Assembly (NCBI GenBank): GCA_035079385.1
Contig: JAVHKY010000013.1
Span: 8,988,001-9,052,000, forward strand
Length of the DNA stretch: 64,000 nt
Source of the DNA: Aspidiotus rigidus
Lineage: Eukaryota > Arthropoda > Insecta > Hemiptera > Diaspididae
Direction: 5' to 3'
A program made the position numbers and the translations under genes. Under the pieces are notes generated by a model. It had not been told where the DNA came from and ran no database searches. It saw only the letters and a program-made list of their open reading frames with translations. Position 1 is the first letter of the stretch. The number at the start of each line of letters is the position of its first letter. Below are positions 26,035-38,788 of the stretch, in pieces.

Positions 26035-28000
26035 AATTTTTTCGAGATTCCTAAGTAGGTAATTTATTGTTGATATCTTTTCAAGAACGAGAATGTATGT
26101 CGCCATATCATGCCACCTAAATTTGGTAAAGTATATGCCACCTCACGTTGACACACTGCCACGACGACACACCAATCATTTTCTTCTATATAGTAGCGCT
26201 ATCTGTTTGGTCAAAAGTTAGGATTATGCTACAAGTCTATATCTAGTCAGTTGGCAGTATTAGCTACATATTTGTTTTTGGAAACTGTGATAAACTATTT
26301 TCAGAAGGCAAAAGCCATTGTTAGCAGACACTTTTAACATTTCAGGTGTAGTCAGACAAATCCAACCTTAAGTTAGAAAAATTTTCTGGGGGTTATTAAC
26401 GAAAATTGTAGAAGAAATCGAAAGCTATCGAATAAACAAAAATTAAGTCTCTACAATAAAAATTTGCTTTTGTACAACAATGTGAAGATGGACACTATCT
26501 TCCTCTGCAAAATTTGAATTAGCTCGAGGAAAACACATGAGTCAGTCACGCACTATGCAACATTCAACTTTTGAAGGACCCTTTGATACGTTAGGACGAT
26601 TTTACGCTTCAAGAGTAAGCTCATTGGAAAGCTCATTGAACATACTACTAGAATCACTAATAAAGAAAAAAACTTTACTGCGAAAATCAATTTACCGATT
26701 TGAGCTAGGATTTGTCTGACTGCGACTCATTCAACTTTTGGAAGAAATTATAAATCTGGGCAAGTGAAATTATTAAGGGATAATCATCTATTTTATCGAT
26801 TGGCTAAGGATTATCTCCTCTTTTCTGAACTATATTACCGATTTTTTTTAATTTGGCTTCAGAGCCTCAGTGACACGCACTCGTTAAATACCATAATGAT
26901 TCATATTCAAAATTGATCAAATTTTTCTTTCTGGAAAATTTCATAATGGTTCGTAAGGAACAATAACAGCATTCTTAGTTTCCATTTTTTTTTTCAATTT
27001 TATTTAAATTCCTAAGGAATTTATTGTTGATATCTGACTCCCTGACATTTACCTGAATACGATAACCTGAAAACCGTTTGCCTGAATTAAAAATCCCTGA
27101 CAGTCAAATGCCTTCTCAACAACGAGAATGTATCTCGCCATATCGTGCTATCCAAATTGAGTAAAGTATGCCACGTCACGTTAACACACTGCCACGACGA
27201 CACACGTACCATTTTCTTCTAGGTAACTTAGTAGCGCTACCTGTTTGGTCAAAAGTTAGGATTATGCTACAAGTCAGTTGGCAGTATTAGCTAGGCCTAT
27301 ATATTTTTTTTTGGAAATTATGATAAACTATTTTCAGAAGGCAAAAGCCGTTGCTAGCAGAAACTTTTAACATTTCAAGCACAGTCAGACAAATCCAATC
27401 TTCAGTCGGAAAAATTTTTTGTTGGGTGAAATTTGTAGAAGAGATCAAACGTTATCAAAAAAATAAAAATTAAGTCTTTAAAATGAAAATTGGCTTTTGT
27501 ACAACAATGTGAAGATAGACACAATCTTCCTCTGCAAAATTTGAATTAGCTTGAGGAAAACGCATTATTCAGTCTCACACTAAGCAACATTTAACTTTTG
27601 AAGGCCTGTTTGACACGTTGAGGACGTTTTTACGCTTCGAAAGTAAGATCATTGGAAAGCTCGTTGATCATACTATTAGAATCACTAATGAAGAAAAAAA
27701 AAACTTTACTGCGAAAATCAATTTACCGATTTAAAATAGGATTTGTCTCACTGCAACTCATTTAACTCTTTGGAGAAATTATGAATCTGGGCAAGTGGAA
27801 TTATTAAGGAATATTTATTCATTTTATCAATTGGCAAAGGATCATCTCCTCTTTTCTGAACTATTATTACAAATTTACTTTGATTTGGCTTCAGAGCCTC
27901 AGTGACACACACTCGTTAAATAGGTACCATAATGACTCATATTCAAAATTGATCAAATTTTTCTTTCTGGAAAATTTCAAAATGGTTTGTAAGAAACAAT
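26035..28000. repeat. Tandem direct duplication, two units of about 1 kb
   Basis: Unit one (26035-26970) and unit two (27001-28000) share long matches such as CACTGCCACGACGACACAC and TTGGCTTCAGAGCCTCAGTG in the same order. Unit two has about 75 extra bases at 27035-27110 with five CCTGA motifs. Short open frames in unit one are not kept in unit two, so no gene is supported. Confidence 0.75.
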
Positions 28001-28179
28001 CCCTTTTCAATAATATACAATAATTTTTGATACTTCTAAATTTTCTTAGGTGATTCAATGTGGCAGTACCCAAGTCCTGTTTTGTATCATTGTGGCAACC
28101 TTGCGTGCTTTCATGGCAAGGGGAGTTGCTACAGTACCTAACACACACACAAAACACTTGTTTTAAAGATCTTGTACCC

Positions 28180-28560
28180 TTTCAGTGAGTAAATCTCTTG
28201 GCAAATCCTACCACAAACATTATGTAACCACTGTCTTTGTCAATAAGCTAAGGAGCAAAATTCTAGTCATTATGACCGGAAATATAAAAATTGTGTCACA
28301 TGGTCTACTTTACTCAATTATTATCAATGCCATCAACTCGTATGGAATAACCAGCGGAAATTATTGTACACCCTAAAGAGGTAAGATATTATAACTGGAG
28401 AAGATTATCTTACAAACTTGGTGTCTCCAGATTTATACCTCTCAAATATTTACGACTTAGACAACTTTTGTCTTCACAGAAGATAGCTTTGATCAACGCG
28501 AGATTGAATTTAGCACCTCCACTTTGTGCCTCCTGACTTTATGATTACTTCAGTAACCAT
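28180..28560 (+). mobile_element. Possible LINE relic (RT thumb region)
   Basis: An open stretch reads GLLYSIIINAINSYGITSGN, resembling the 'Y..l..S.l.YGi..WG' segment near the end of many non-LTR reverse transcriptases; further codons (RRLSYKLGVSRF) continue after a stop. Only this one segment supports the call. Confidence 0.3.
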
Positions 28561-30057
28561 CTCTTCCTTATACATAGGTACTTGAATATGATTTTCTTTT
28601 TTAAACTCATTCAAAAATTTGTTGTAATTTCTCTAGGTAATAAGTAGGATCGTTTTGAATCTCGGAGGGACTGCACGGTGAATAACGAGATACTTTCTAA
28701 CGCACTCTTAATTTTAAAATCAAGAAAGTCCTGAACGAGGAAAGTGCCGTGGTACATAAGAAGATAACGATGAAATATGGACTGCCAACCCATGTTTAAC
28801 ATTAATCGCAGAATTTCGGTTTTTTATTCACTCCAACGGTTGAGGACGTATCTGGAATAAAAGCGTCCGTTTAACGTATTTCTTATGAAACGGACGCCAT
28901 TTCTTCAGAAACTTCCTTAATTATATCATCAACTATTGCATCAACATTTTCTCATAAAAGTATTTCCTTAAAATTGAACGTGTCGCCCAAAAAGAGGCCT
29001 GACCCAACTTTCGCTTTATTTATTCTTATAGCTGATCATTCATATGGAATGTTATTTATCAAGGAAGTGGGATAAAATGTTACTTTTATGCTTCCAATAT
29101 TAGCCTATTTCAACTGTCGAGGCTGATTAGGAGAGCGGTCGACCACTGAAATTCACCAAAACTGATTTAGACACTTCTAGTCTACTAGCAAGCTCCAATC
29201 CGAGCATCAAGACTACCGAATCTAATGTAGGATTCCTGAAGAATGCACTCGATTTTGTTTCGCCATTAGATACAGTTTTGAGGCTCTTGCCTCGGGAAGC
29301 CAAAAGTCTCTATGCATCCACGAAAACATAATAATACTTACTACATAATAAAAAATGAAAATAAAGTTGCCTACCGGAAAGTAAGTAAGTACGTTGTAAC
29401 GTACTTTGTAATTCATCCATGATTTAGGTAGCATTTTTCAAATTTCTTTTCAAGTTCTGGTGAGTTTTATTTTTGTATGACATTTTTCAAATTTTCGTAC
29501 AGTCTTCGAAAAAGTTTCCCCTTCTCCTTACATCAGTAAGAGTCTTCTTGATTGAATATTGTCTGAATTTCTTCAGTTGTCTTTTATTGTAAATTATTAT
29601 TTTTGCTGGAACACTTACTATGATTATTTGTGGATTTTTGCATTTCGGATCTTTACGGAAAAAAGGAACCAAATCTCTCAGGTTCCAGATCTGAATGAAG
29701 CAATAAAAGGCGGATCTCTTGCTGGTTTCCAGATCTTGACATGGAAAAATCTAGATTTAAATAATTTAAATTCTTTTAATAATAAAATTGCAAATTGTCA
29801 AAATGAATCGTAATTATTTGACGAATTGTATTAATTCTAAAAATCTAGATCTTTTGAGCTTTAGATCTCGGTAAGAAAAAAAGCTCCAGATCTCTCGAAA
29901 AAATACAAAATACGTGTATATAACTTTTACGTCATTGTACTATTCGTAACCTGAGGTATATATGTTATAATTCATTTAATGACGTCGTAAGGTGGGTATG
30001 ATCTTGACCTACTTTGGGGTTTTGAAGAAATTTCGAGTTCTGACCCAAGCTAGGCCC
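28561..30057. other. No gene recognised
   Basis: Unique-looking A+T-rich sequence. 29.69-29.90 kb has five AGATCT hexamers in partly inverted arrangement. Confidence 0.45.
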
Positions 30058-30570
30058 GATGAACCACATCGACCGTCGCTTTTGAGACGATTTAGTTCCG
30101 TCTAATGATGACCGTGAATCGACCGGAAGTCGACTCATTGTCGACGTAAATTTCAAGTCAATTTGTGTTTAGGACTTTCTGGTAATGTACGCTAGTCGAC
30201 TTCAGATCGACCTCAAATCCATGTTAATCTGGAGTCGATTTCGAGTCGACACTTTTCAACTGATTTGTCACGTCGAGCTGTAGTCAGGTGTGAGTCATAG
30301 CTAGCAAATAGTCTGTTTGTGTTGTTGAAAAAGCTCGTTAAATAAAATAATAATGAAAAGATAATGAAATGACGTAAATTTTGGTCGACATCGATCTATA
30401 TTACCGCGGTCGGTATGGACGGTGAGTCAATATAATAAAAAAGAGCAATCGATTTCGAGTCCTTTCCAGTCAATTTACGGTCGACATGGGCGAAACTGAA
30501 TCGGCTTAAAATAGGTCGACTTTTGGTCGACATAACGAATCGATTTGATGTCAAATCGATATGGTTCATC
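30058..30570. repeat. Inverted-repeat block rich in GTCGAC
   Basis: Ends GATGAACCACATCGAC and ATCGATATGGTTCATC are inverted repeats. Eight GTCGAC hexamers and several TCGAC/TCGAT variants lie inside. No open frame of note. Probably a non-autonomous element with degenerate internal repeats. Confidence 0.6.
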
Positions 30571-31199
30571 AGAGGGAGAGGAACTGAGGTGAACTATAGA
30601 TGTGAGGCTACAGACAAGGTAACGATAAAAAGAAGATTATGTATTGATTTCAATATGAAGACTGCAAGTTTCAGTTATTTTTTCTCATTTTGAACAGGTA
30701 CAGCCAAAAATAAGCTACAAAGGAGGCTACTTGATGAGAATGTGACGTCATTGAGGGAGACTTGATAATTTTCATGGTCTTTCATTTCGGGCAGAAGTTC
30801 CTAAAACTCTCCTTTTTTCACTGTAGGTACCTCGACGATAAATTTAGTTGAATTTTCAATGCATACAAATAAATTTTTAATGAGATAGGTAGTCTTTTCA
30901 TCAGGCGACACGTTCAATTCTCAAGAAATATCTCTAGCTGTATTTTGTTAAGTAAATGTCGTTTAATATGATTGAACCTGCATTTTTTTTTTGTAATTTT
31001 CAGTTCTTTACTATTGTGAATTTTGATTTTATCTTCATACATTGTATATACCTGAAGGATGACAATGTCGTACCCAGAATTTACACATTTCTTTAAAAAT
31101 AAATATTGGATGTCAAAAATTATTTCGTCATTCAAAGAAAAATAGGGTCGTCATTTTTCGAAAATTTTGTCAAGACTTTGGAGAAAAACTGGTGGTATC

Positions 31200-32100
31200 A
31201 TTGAATTACGCGGCCTCAAAAATATTTCAATGAATGCGAATCTGATACTTGTATTTCAGAATTTTTTTAGTTAGAAAAAATTTACGAAGAATCTTGGCTC
31301 ACCTGTCTTTTGTAGTTAGGCCGCTAGCATTGTTGCTCTAATTCTCTTTTTCGTCGCATATAATTCTTCCGCAAAAACGATCCTGAAAATGACATGGACC
31401 AAGAGTAAATTAGATTTTTCAGTAAATATTTTCATGAGGTGCAAGTAAGAATAGAAAAGGCATCAATTTACCAGCTTCTACGATCATTTTTATTTTTCAA
31501 ACGTTTTGAACGAGTGACCGTCCTGCATCAGAAGAAGGAGTATAAGTGAGCTACTACGATTTAGCAGAGGTATATTCAAGCGAAACAAACGACGGCGACG
31601 GATGAAGAAAAACTTGAACAAGGATGTAATCCATCTATACTTCGTAATCAGTATTGAATAAAATACATTTCCATGTAAATTACCAAGAACGTAAGCATTT
31701 AGCGATTTTTTGCAGTTGTTCCCCTCAAAAAATTTCGATGAGTGATTGTTGCAATACGCGGGGAACATACTGCAGTATTCTTCGCCAAAAGATAACAGTT
31801 GCTTTTTTCTTTTTTTTTCGAGAATACTGCTATCGTAAACAAGGGAAAAAAATTGCTGCGAAATCGCAAATTCGCCCTATCGTTGAAACCTGATCGCCCC
31901 ATAACATCTAAAGCCTCTAATTCCTCATGGGACAGTAGTGGTTTCTGGAAAAAAGTGGTTTTTACTGATGGAGGGATGACAGTTGGTACAGGGAGAATAA
32001 TATCAACACGTAATTACAGAGACGGGAAGCCCCACGTATTCTGCCACAGGAGTCCAAGGTATCATTCCTTACTGTAAAATGCATCGTCATCGTTCTTGAG
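31200..32100. repeat. Dispersed repeat family R1, copy a
   Basis: Shares GCGGCCTC, AACGAGT, CTGCAGTATTCTTCGCC and CCCACGTATTCTGCCAC with 48485-49520 and 56915-57400. On the minus strand all copies can be read FGEEYCS...CNNHS..NNCKK, but changes between copies alter residues freely, so coding is doubtful. Confidence 0.6.
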
Positions 32101-32309
32101 GACCATTTCACATATTTTCACTCTCTTAATTACGACTTTCAAGTCCGAACAAAAGAAGTGGATTAATTCAAAGTAAAACGAAATATACTCAAGAGAGTAA
32201 AGAATGCAAACAACAGAAATTTCTCACGAGAGTAAGGATATCGCAGAAATCGCAGAAACAATTTTCTGATCCTTTTTCCTCCAGCCATCCTTTATTGAAT
32301 AATATCTTT

Positions 32310-32705
32310 TAGTGGCGCAGATACGTAGATGACGTGTTATGTACGTGGAATGGTCACTGAGATCTCTGCTTGGAGTTTCTTACGTATCTAAATATTCAAT
32401 ACTCTTCCATAAAATTTACATTGGAAGTTGGACGCTCCTCGATAAACTTCTTGGACTTGACTGTCTCCGAAAAAGATGGGGTAATTGAGTTCGAGATCTA
32501 TAGAAATGATACATCGACCGATGTTTTAGTCCACAGGTCGTCATTCTGTGCTGTCGTTCACAAATGCACGGCGTTCAATAGTTTAGTCCATAGACTAACT
32601 CATATTCCTATGAGTCAAATTGCCTTCAGGAAGGAGTTAATGACCATAAAAAATCTGGTCGGATTAGCCTTACTCCTAGAGGAGGCTTGTATCAGTTTAT
32701 ACTAG
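32310..32705 (+). mobile_element. Penelope-like element fragment (RT only)
   Basis: RRYVDDVLCTW at 32316-32348, then FTLEVGRSSINFLDLTV and an arm matching the 16-kb copy (HRLTHIPMS, FRKEL). One stop follows the catalytic motif. No GIY-YIG part is present. It abuts the repeat family at 31.2-32.1 kb. Confidence 0.7.
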
Positions 32706-34539
32706 CTCTATCAAACTAGATTTATACTACGTCGAAGCCTCAAAATTTGCGTCCGCACGACCATGGGCCTCTATTAATTACATCGTTTGTCGTAAACGCT
32801 GATCAATATGAGCTACCATCCCTGCGCCAATCGTGCTGTATTCGTCAATAAAAGCGCAAAGAAGATTTGAGGAGGCGCGAGCAGCTGTGTTCGAATGACA
32901 AGATTTAATCAATAAGCCTTTGACTCCGAGCGTTTTTGTTTGTAAAGCGGAAAGAGTGACCTTTAGATAAGCGAGGACGACTACTCGGCGCGGTAATATA
33001 TGTTCTAGACAAGTTCATAGACCGAGACCGTGGCTAGCTTAGTTTCTATCTTACGCGAACGATGAGCGGCAGTGCATCTCCCACATGTTTGTCTTCGACA
33101 ATAGATAAGCTCGGAGTGGTTACAGCCGTCGCAGGTGTCGAGACTTTCCAAAATCCCACAGGCATCGATATTCGCCAGTCGTCGTTTATTAAATTGGCAG
33201 ATTTCAGAATTAAACTAGATAGTAACTCAAGAAAATATAGATATACTAGCTTAATATGCGGGATTGTACTAAGCTGAGAGGGGGAGGGGAACATCTCGAG
33301 GTCAATTAATCGCCGAATACACAAATACTAGCTTCAATATGGTGTTTACTATGCTTCCCTTATACTATCCCTCACATGCCCAATACCAAGCTAGGGTAGT
33401 AGAGTAGGCTGTATACTATAATCAAACTGAGCAGAACTGAAAAAGTAAGAGAAGGTCATGGTCAACAAGGAAGGAGTGCATACTTAGTATAGTAGAGGGA
33501 GAAAGACTACTGGCGACAAGAATGAATGTGAATCACAGTCATTAGAAAGAAAATATGTTGAGCTATGAAGTTTATCGATAAATTCATTTTTCTGAGTAAA
33601 TCTGTTTAGAACAGTAGCCTAATGCATTTTTGTTCATATTATTATGGTGAAAGACGGCTGTAATGTGTTCCTGTGCCACTGGTCTATGAAAAAAGCTCCC
33701 ACAGTTTAGCGAGACCGCCTAGTTGAAAACAAATTTATGGACAGATTCCAAAGAACGCTCCGCAGATACAGAGTTCTTCTTTGGAGGGGGGAAGGGAGAG
33801 AGAGTCCTCATTTAGATGTTCCTAAATCCTAATGAAAAGCTGTCTGCTTGTCTCTTCTGCCTAGATATTTGGGCAATTTCAACTTTGAAACCTAGGAACA
33901 CAACTCTTCTGAAAAATAGGGACAGGACCTTTTGCCCACAAAAGGGATAAGAACGATGATGACGTTATAGAAGGCGGGACGAAGACAGAAATGCCTCAGG
34001 AGACGGGTATTCTCAGAGAGGATCGCACCTAACGGGGAAATGAACAGATCTAGCCTTCAAGACAGACGCACAGCATGGATAGATGACAAAATTTCAAGCT
34101 TTAGAAATAAGTTTCTTCCGAATTAAGCGACCAATGTCAAGCTCTGGTCCGTTGAAGAGGTTAAAGTGCGTAATATTCCTTAATTCATAAGAAAAATCTT
34201 AAGGGGTGAAAGCCAAAATGAATAGGCCTAGTTCCGCATTATGATTGCATACAAGGCACTCAGTACGCAGTTTATAGAAGTCATATTCATTTATTGCCAA
34301 AATGCATAGTCGATTTACATGAAGAATTACTCAGAAATGATTCGTTCAATTTTCAAGATGCTGAAATTTTTTGAATATAAATCTGCATTCCTACATTTTT
34401 TATTTTTCAGATGTATTACCGAGTACTTCACAAATTACAGACGTCATAAATATTCCTAAATTCTCAAGTTTCTTCATACGTTTTATCTATTACGAGTACT
34501 TAATATAAAAAATTGTTTTTCATGTTACATACAACCATA
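32706..34539. other. No gene recognised
   Basis: 32.83-33.33 kb is richer in G+C and holds overlapping frames on both strands (ATG at 33062, 71 codons; no known domain). The rest is A+T-rich without repeats that I could match. Confidence 0.4.
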
Positions 34540-35080
34540 TCAGGATCATATTATGCATTGTTCCATACATTAACATCTAAAATTATTTCGACTGCGTTAA
34601 AAAAAAAAAAAAAAAAAAATTACAAGCAAGTCAAGTGAGTATCTCCTGAAGACATATACCAATAGAACCCGATATTTAAAAAATACCATAGAATAATCAA
34701 ATAGCTCACAAATAAAAAAAAAAAAGAAAAAAAAATCCGATAAAAATAGTTTACCTATTATGCTGCTAAACATTTGACAAAATAATTCCATTATATTCAT
34801 TTGGTCGTTTGACGTCAACCGTAATATTGTGGAACATTTTTTATTCCTGAAGTGTACTCGGCAGGTACAAGTAGACCTAAATGACACCTATCGTGAAGGA
34901 ATACGAGTAAGATCGTACAACTCTTATTTGACGTAGGAACTTTTTTAACAACCTTTATCATGTTCACGTGCGTTTATATTATTTCCAATAATTTATCGAT
35001 ATTGGAAAACTTTTTTTCTGTTCAAATACTTCTTGTTGTTTATACTTGTAGATGATTGGCATAAGAAAATTTTACAAAAT
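34540..35080. repeat. Segment duplicated at 58.38-58.86 kb
   Basis: Matches the sequence leading to the promoter of peptide copy 5, including TGACGTCA (34810-34817), ATATTGTGGAACATTTTTTA and TGTACTCGGCAGGTAC. It is cut off at about 35.08 kb by the LINE, so no peptide gene follows. Confidence 0.65.
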
Positions 35081-35084
35081 AAAC

Positions 35085-36904
35085 GCTCTCAAATATCTTA
35101 ATTCACTCTTCAATGATATCTTATCACAAGGTATCTTCCTTTCAGATGGGAAACTGAACTTCATCCTCCCTCTTTTGAAACCTAACACAGACCACTCACT
35201 TCCAGTATCCTACCGACCCATTTACCAGTGTTTTGGGCAAAATATTCCAGAAAACAATTAATAAAAGACTCTGGTGGTTTCTGGAACAAAATAACTCACT
35301 ATCAACAATTCAATATGGCTTCAGAAAAGGTCGAAACACTAAACACGCTTTTGCAGACCTTCAAAACCAAGTTGAAAAATCCTTACTTTCAAAATTCCCC
35401 CTATACACTATACTTTTGTTCTCGAAGAAGCATACCCCCAAGTTTGGAGACATTATATACGCCAAAAACTATATTTCGGTCTTGAGGGCAATTTAGCAAA
35501 AATTTGACAAAGTTTTTTACAGGATAGATTTATATCAGTCAGACTACAGAATCAATTCTCCTCATCTTATGTAGTCAAAAATGGTGTCCCACAAGGAGCG
35601 GTCCTCAGCGTCCTCTTCTTCCTGGTAGCCATTAATGATCTCCCACTGAACACCGATTACCCAATCTCACAAAGACTGTTCGCGGACGACTATAGCCTCT
35701 CACTCCGTTTCCCCAATCCTGGTAGGGCTCACAGACTTTTACAAAAAACACTAAACAATATTTCAACATGGTCGTCGGAACGTGGATTCCAATTTTCCTC
35801 ACAAAAAAAAAAACATTCCTCGTCATCTTCTACAAAGAGAAATCTCTTCTATATATTCCACCCCTTTTTCTTCAAAACTTCGAAATCAAAATCCCAGATT
35901 CAGCTGAATTTTTAGGACTCTTACTTGATCAAAAATTATCATGGGTTACTCACATTAAATTACTAAAAGCCAAATGTCTACTTGCAATAAATGTTCTGAA
36001 ATACCTCTCCCATCACCGTACAGGATGCAACCAAAAATGACTTCTATAAATCTATACAAAATTCTTATTCGATCTCGGTTGGATTACAGGTCCCCTGTCT
36101 ATAACCTAGGTAGCGCGACTACTCTATCGCTACTAGACACGATTCAAACCACATCACTCAGACTCGTACTGGAAGCATTCAGAACGAGTCTGAAACCGAG
36201 CTTGTGCGCGGAAGCATCTGAGCCGCCCCTCTCTGTGCGTTGAATAATACCTCTACTAACAATTGAGACAGCGTTTCGGACGGCCGATGTGGCAGAAACG
36301 CTGGCAGAAACGCTAGCGTTTTCTCAAAAAAAGTGGCAATTTCACGCGCACGCGGTGGAAACGCTGTCAGATCTGCTGCTCAATTGTTACTAGGGGCTCT
36401 CCTCAAACCTTCTACTTTCTATATCTCAATTCCTCCAGCTTTTGATTCACAAATCCATTTTATCACACATTAATCCGGTCTCTACACGTCCACCACACAA
36501 ACATATTCTCACTCACTAAGAATCCTCACTTTCTCATAACCTCAAAATTCAAGCTCTCCCTCCCACCCCCCTTCATAATTCTGGCCATTCCTCCGTGGCT
36601 TTTCACCGTTCCCAACATTCGACTAGACTTTACAGAAGTTCCTAAAATTGATAAATCAAGTCGCCAGGCAACATATTCTAAAACTACTTAACGAATTTCC
36701 CAACCATACCATTTGTTTCACAGGTGGCTCTAAACACAAGCATAAAGTAGGGTACGCATTCTCCATAAACGAGAAAATATCGATGTCGTTTACAAAAGAC
36801 GGCGTCAGTCGACACAGCTGAATTAAACGGAATTCTAGCCTAAATTTACCATGAGCCTTTCTGTCTGTGGACAAACACTCATCATCACCGCTACAATTAT
36901 TCAT
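35085..36904 (+). mobile_element. Jockey-type LINE, degenerate RT and RNase H
   Basis: Frames in order show the RT segments GIFLSDGKLNFILPLLKPN, INKRL...IQYGFRKGRNTKHAF, NGVPQGAVLS and LFADDYS (about 35.68 kb, intact YADD-type box), FLGLLLDQKLSW, and after a 147-bp insertion at 36250-36396, an RNase H start with FTGGSKHK and later AELNGILA-like codons. Many frameshifts; inactive. The 5' end joins the 34.5-35.08-kb segment that is also found upstream of peptide copy 5. Confidence 0.75.
36250..36396. mobile_element. Small inverted-repeat element within the LINE
   Basis: Ends CCTCTACTAACAATTGAG and CTCAATTGTTACTAGGGG are near-perfect inverted repeats; the inside has several AAACGCT/AGCGTTT copies. 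It interrupts LINE sequence. No clear target duplication seen. Confidence 0.5.
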
Positions 36905-37480
36905 TTGAGTATAGGCTACATGATTGAAAATTACAGCTTTATTATGATCTGAGAAAAAAGATTCAAATACTTATTACAACTGCAAAAAAACAAAACTTCT
37001 GAAATTCAAAATACTTTGCAGTATACATGCGTGCACGTATCATTCACTCAAATTGAGAAAAGGGGGAAAACACCACTGAATTTATCAATTTGAAGTAACG
37101 TCTGAGTTGTGAAAATAAAAAATTAACAATATAGGGTATCTAAACAATTGAAGAACTTTGAACATAGGCTTTGTCTAATGATGATGATTGGTGACAATAA
37201 TAAAATCCAATAGTCGTCTTTTCATCGGAAACTCTCACGATGATTTTTATATTGGGTCAACCATAGCCAAACATATTGACCTATAAACAGTAGCGATGAT
37301 TACCGCACTCAGTTGCATTCTTGATTTCTCAATGCTTGACAATTATTGTAAACATCCTTGAAGGAGAAAAATATACAAAATAAATTCAGCGGCAAATTAT
37401 TTGCATTCAACGTCTAGAATTTCAATCAAAAATAGAGACTCAAATCAACGGGCCGAACGATTTTTGTTCGGGAAATTTTC

Positions 37481-37482
<2 letters not shown>

Positions 37483-37522
<40 letters not shown>
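37483..37522. repeat. (AG)n microsatellite
   Basis: About 20 uninterrupted AG dinucleotides. Confidence 0.9.
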
Positions 37523-37523
<1 letters not shown>

Positions 37524-38606
37524 AGCGATTTTCGTAAGTGACTTCCATTGTAAACAATTTTTGTAATGATGGAAGTGAGTTGCAGTATGCCGTGCACCAG
37601 CTTTTATAGGCTAAACTTTACAGTTTTGATTTGGTGGCCAGTAAAGTCTTACATCTTGAGCTACTGCATCTACTTGGTGGCCAGTAATATGTGTAAATCA
37701 TAACAATCCAAAATGTTAGGACTACAAACCCCTAGAAACACAAGATCGCTAACTCGCCATCTACGCTGTGTTGAATTTTCGCACCCTGAAATTGTTTCTA
37801 CAGTTTATCCCACCAGATGTCGAGTCGCACTCAATGTACGAGTATTCTTATGGGTGGGAAAAATTTCATGGATACGCTTGAAGTTTGACGCATATGAAAG
37901 GAAATTTTATGCAGAATAAATTCACATCTTTTTATTTTTTTGAAGAACTGAATATTTGTGGAGGAAAATGAGTTTCAGTCAATAAGAGCCTGTGTTAAAG
38001 TGCTGAAGGTTGACAGCAGCAATTTTTGTATGTGTGCCAGAACCAATAGTTAGCAATCTTGTGATCTATAGTTAGGACTTTTGACAGAAAAATAGAATTC
38101 ATGGCCGTTACCAAACGTTTGAGGTCTACGGATATAATATGTGTGTTATACAATATATGAAAGAGATTTTCAGAAAAGATTTCAACTCTAGAGCTCGGTA
38201 TACAAGAGAAAGAAATCTCCAAAAAATCGATCCTTGAGCTGTAGCATAAAGAGGGGTGCTTATTTTCATGATTTTCAATTGAGGGAGGGAAGACCTAAAG
38301 CTCTTAATTTCTGAATCACTGGATGGTTACAATTTCAAATTGAACCTGGTTATCCATCTTTGACTTTTTTTCATGAGTCCCAGGAACACTACGTGTTTTT
38401 CATCACAAAACTAGAGGCTCTGCACAGTTGGAGATCTGCGAGGAACGTTATCAAAAAAACTGTACAATTTACAAGCTCAGTTTTACAAACAGTTTCTGAG
38501 GTCACCAACAAATAATTGTAGGATACAACTGATAAATCTCAAAAAAAAAAAAACACTGGAACCTTTTTCAGTAGAATAAAATTCATTGATGATGCAATAA
38601 ATACTA

Positions 38607-38612
38607 TTTATT
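38607..38612 (-). terminator. AATAAA polyadenylation signal, peptide gene copy 2
   Basis: AATAAA in the conserved TTGAATAAATAGTATTTATT-like context, 177 bp beyond the stop codon. Confidence 0.5.
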
Positions 38613-38788
38613 CAATTTCGCCATGCTAAGTATTTAAAACAGAGAAGAATTTAAATATTTGAAATTTTTGAAAACAAAGGTATTTGAATACTTAATAATT
38701 AAAATAATGAAATTCTCCTTTCCAAAAGGTGCTCATTCATTTGTCATAGTCCAATGCCAATGGATGTGACGGAGCCTTTTTTGAAATA

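Noticed and set aside
26537..26719. 60-codon frame in the first tandem unit
   Set aside because: The second unit carries frame-breaking indels in the same place, so it is not conserved.
31490..31768. Frame with FPAYCNNHSSKFF...NNCKK, similar in three copies
   Set aside because: Changes between copies alter residues as often as not and the ends differ; best explained as a non-coding repeat.
33062..33277. 71-codon frame with good start context in a G+C-richer patch
   Set aside because: An equally long frame overlaps on the other strand and no domain or splice partner was found; left open but unsupported.
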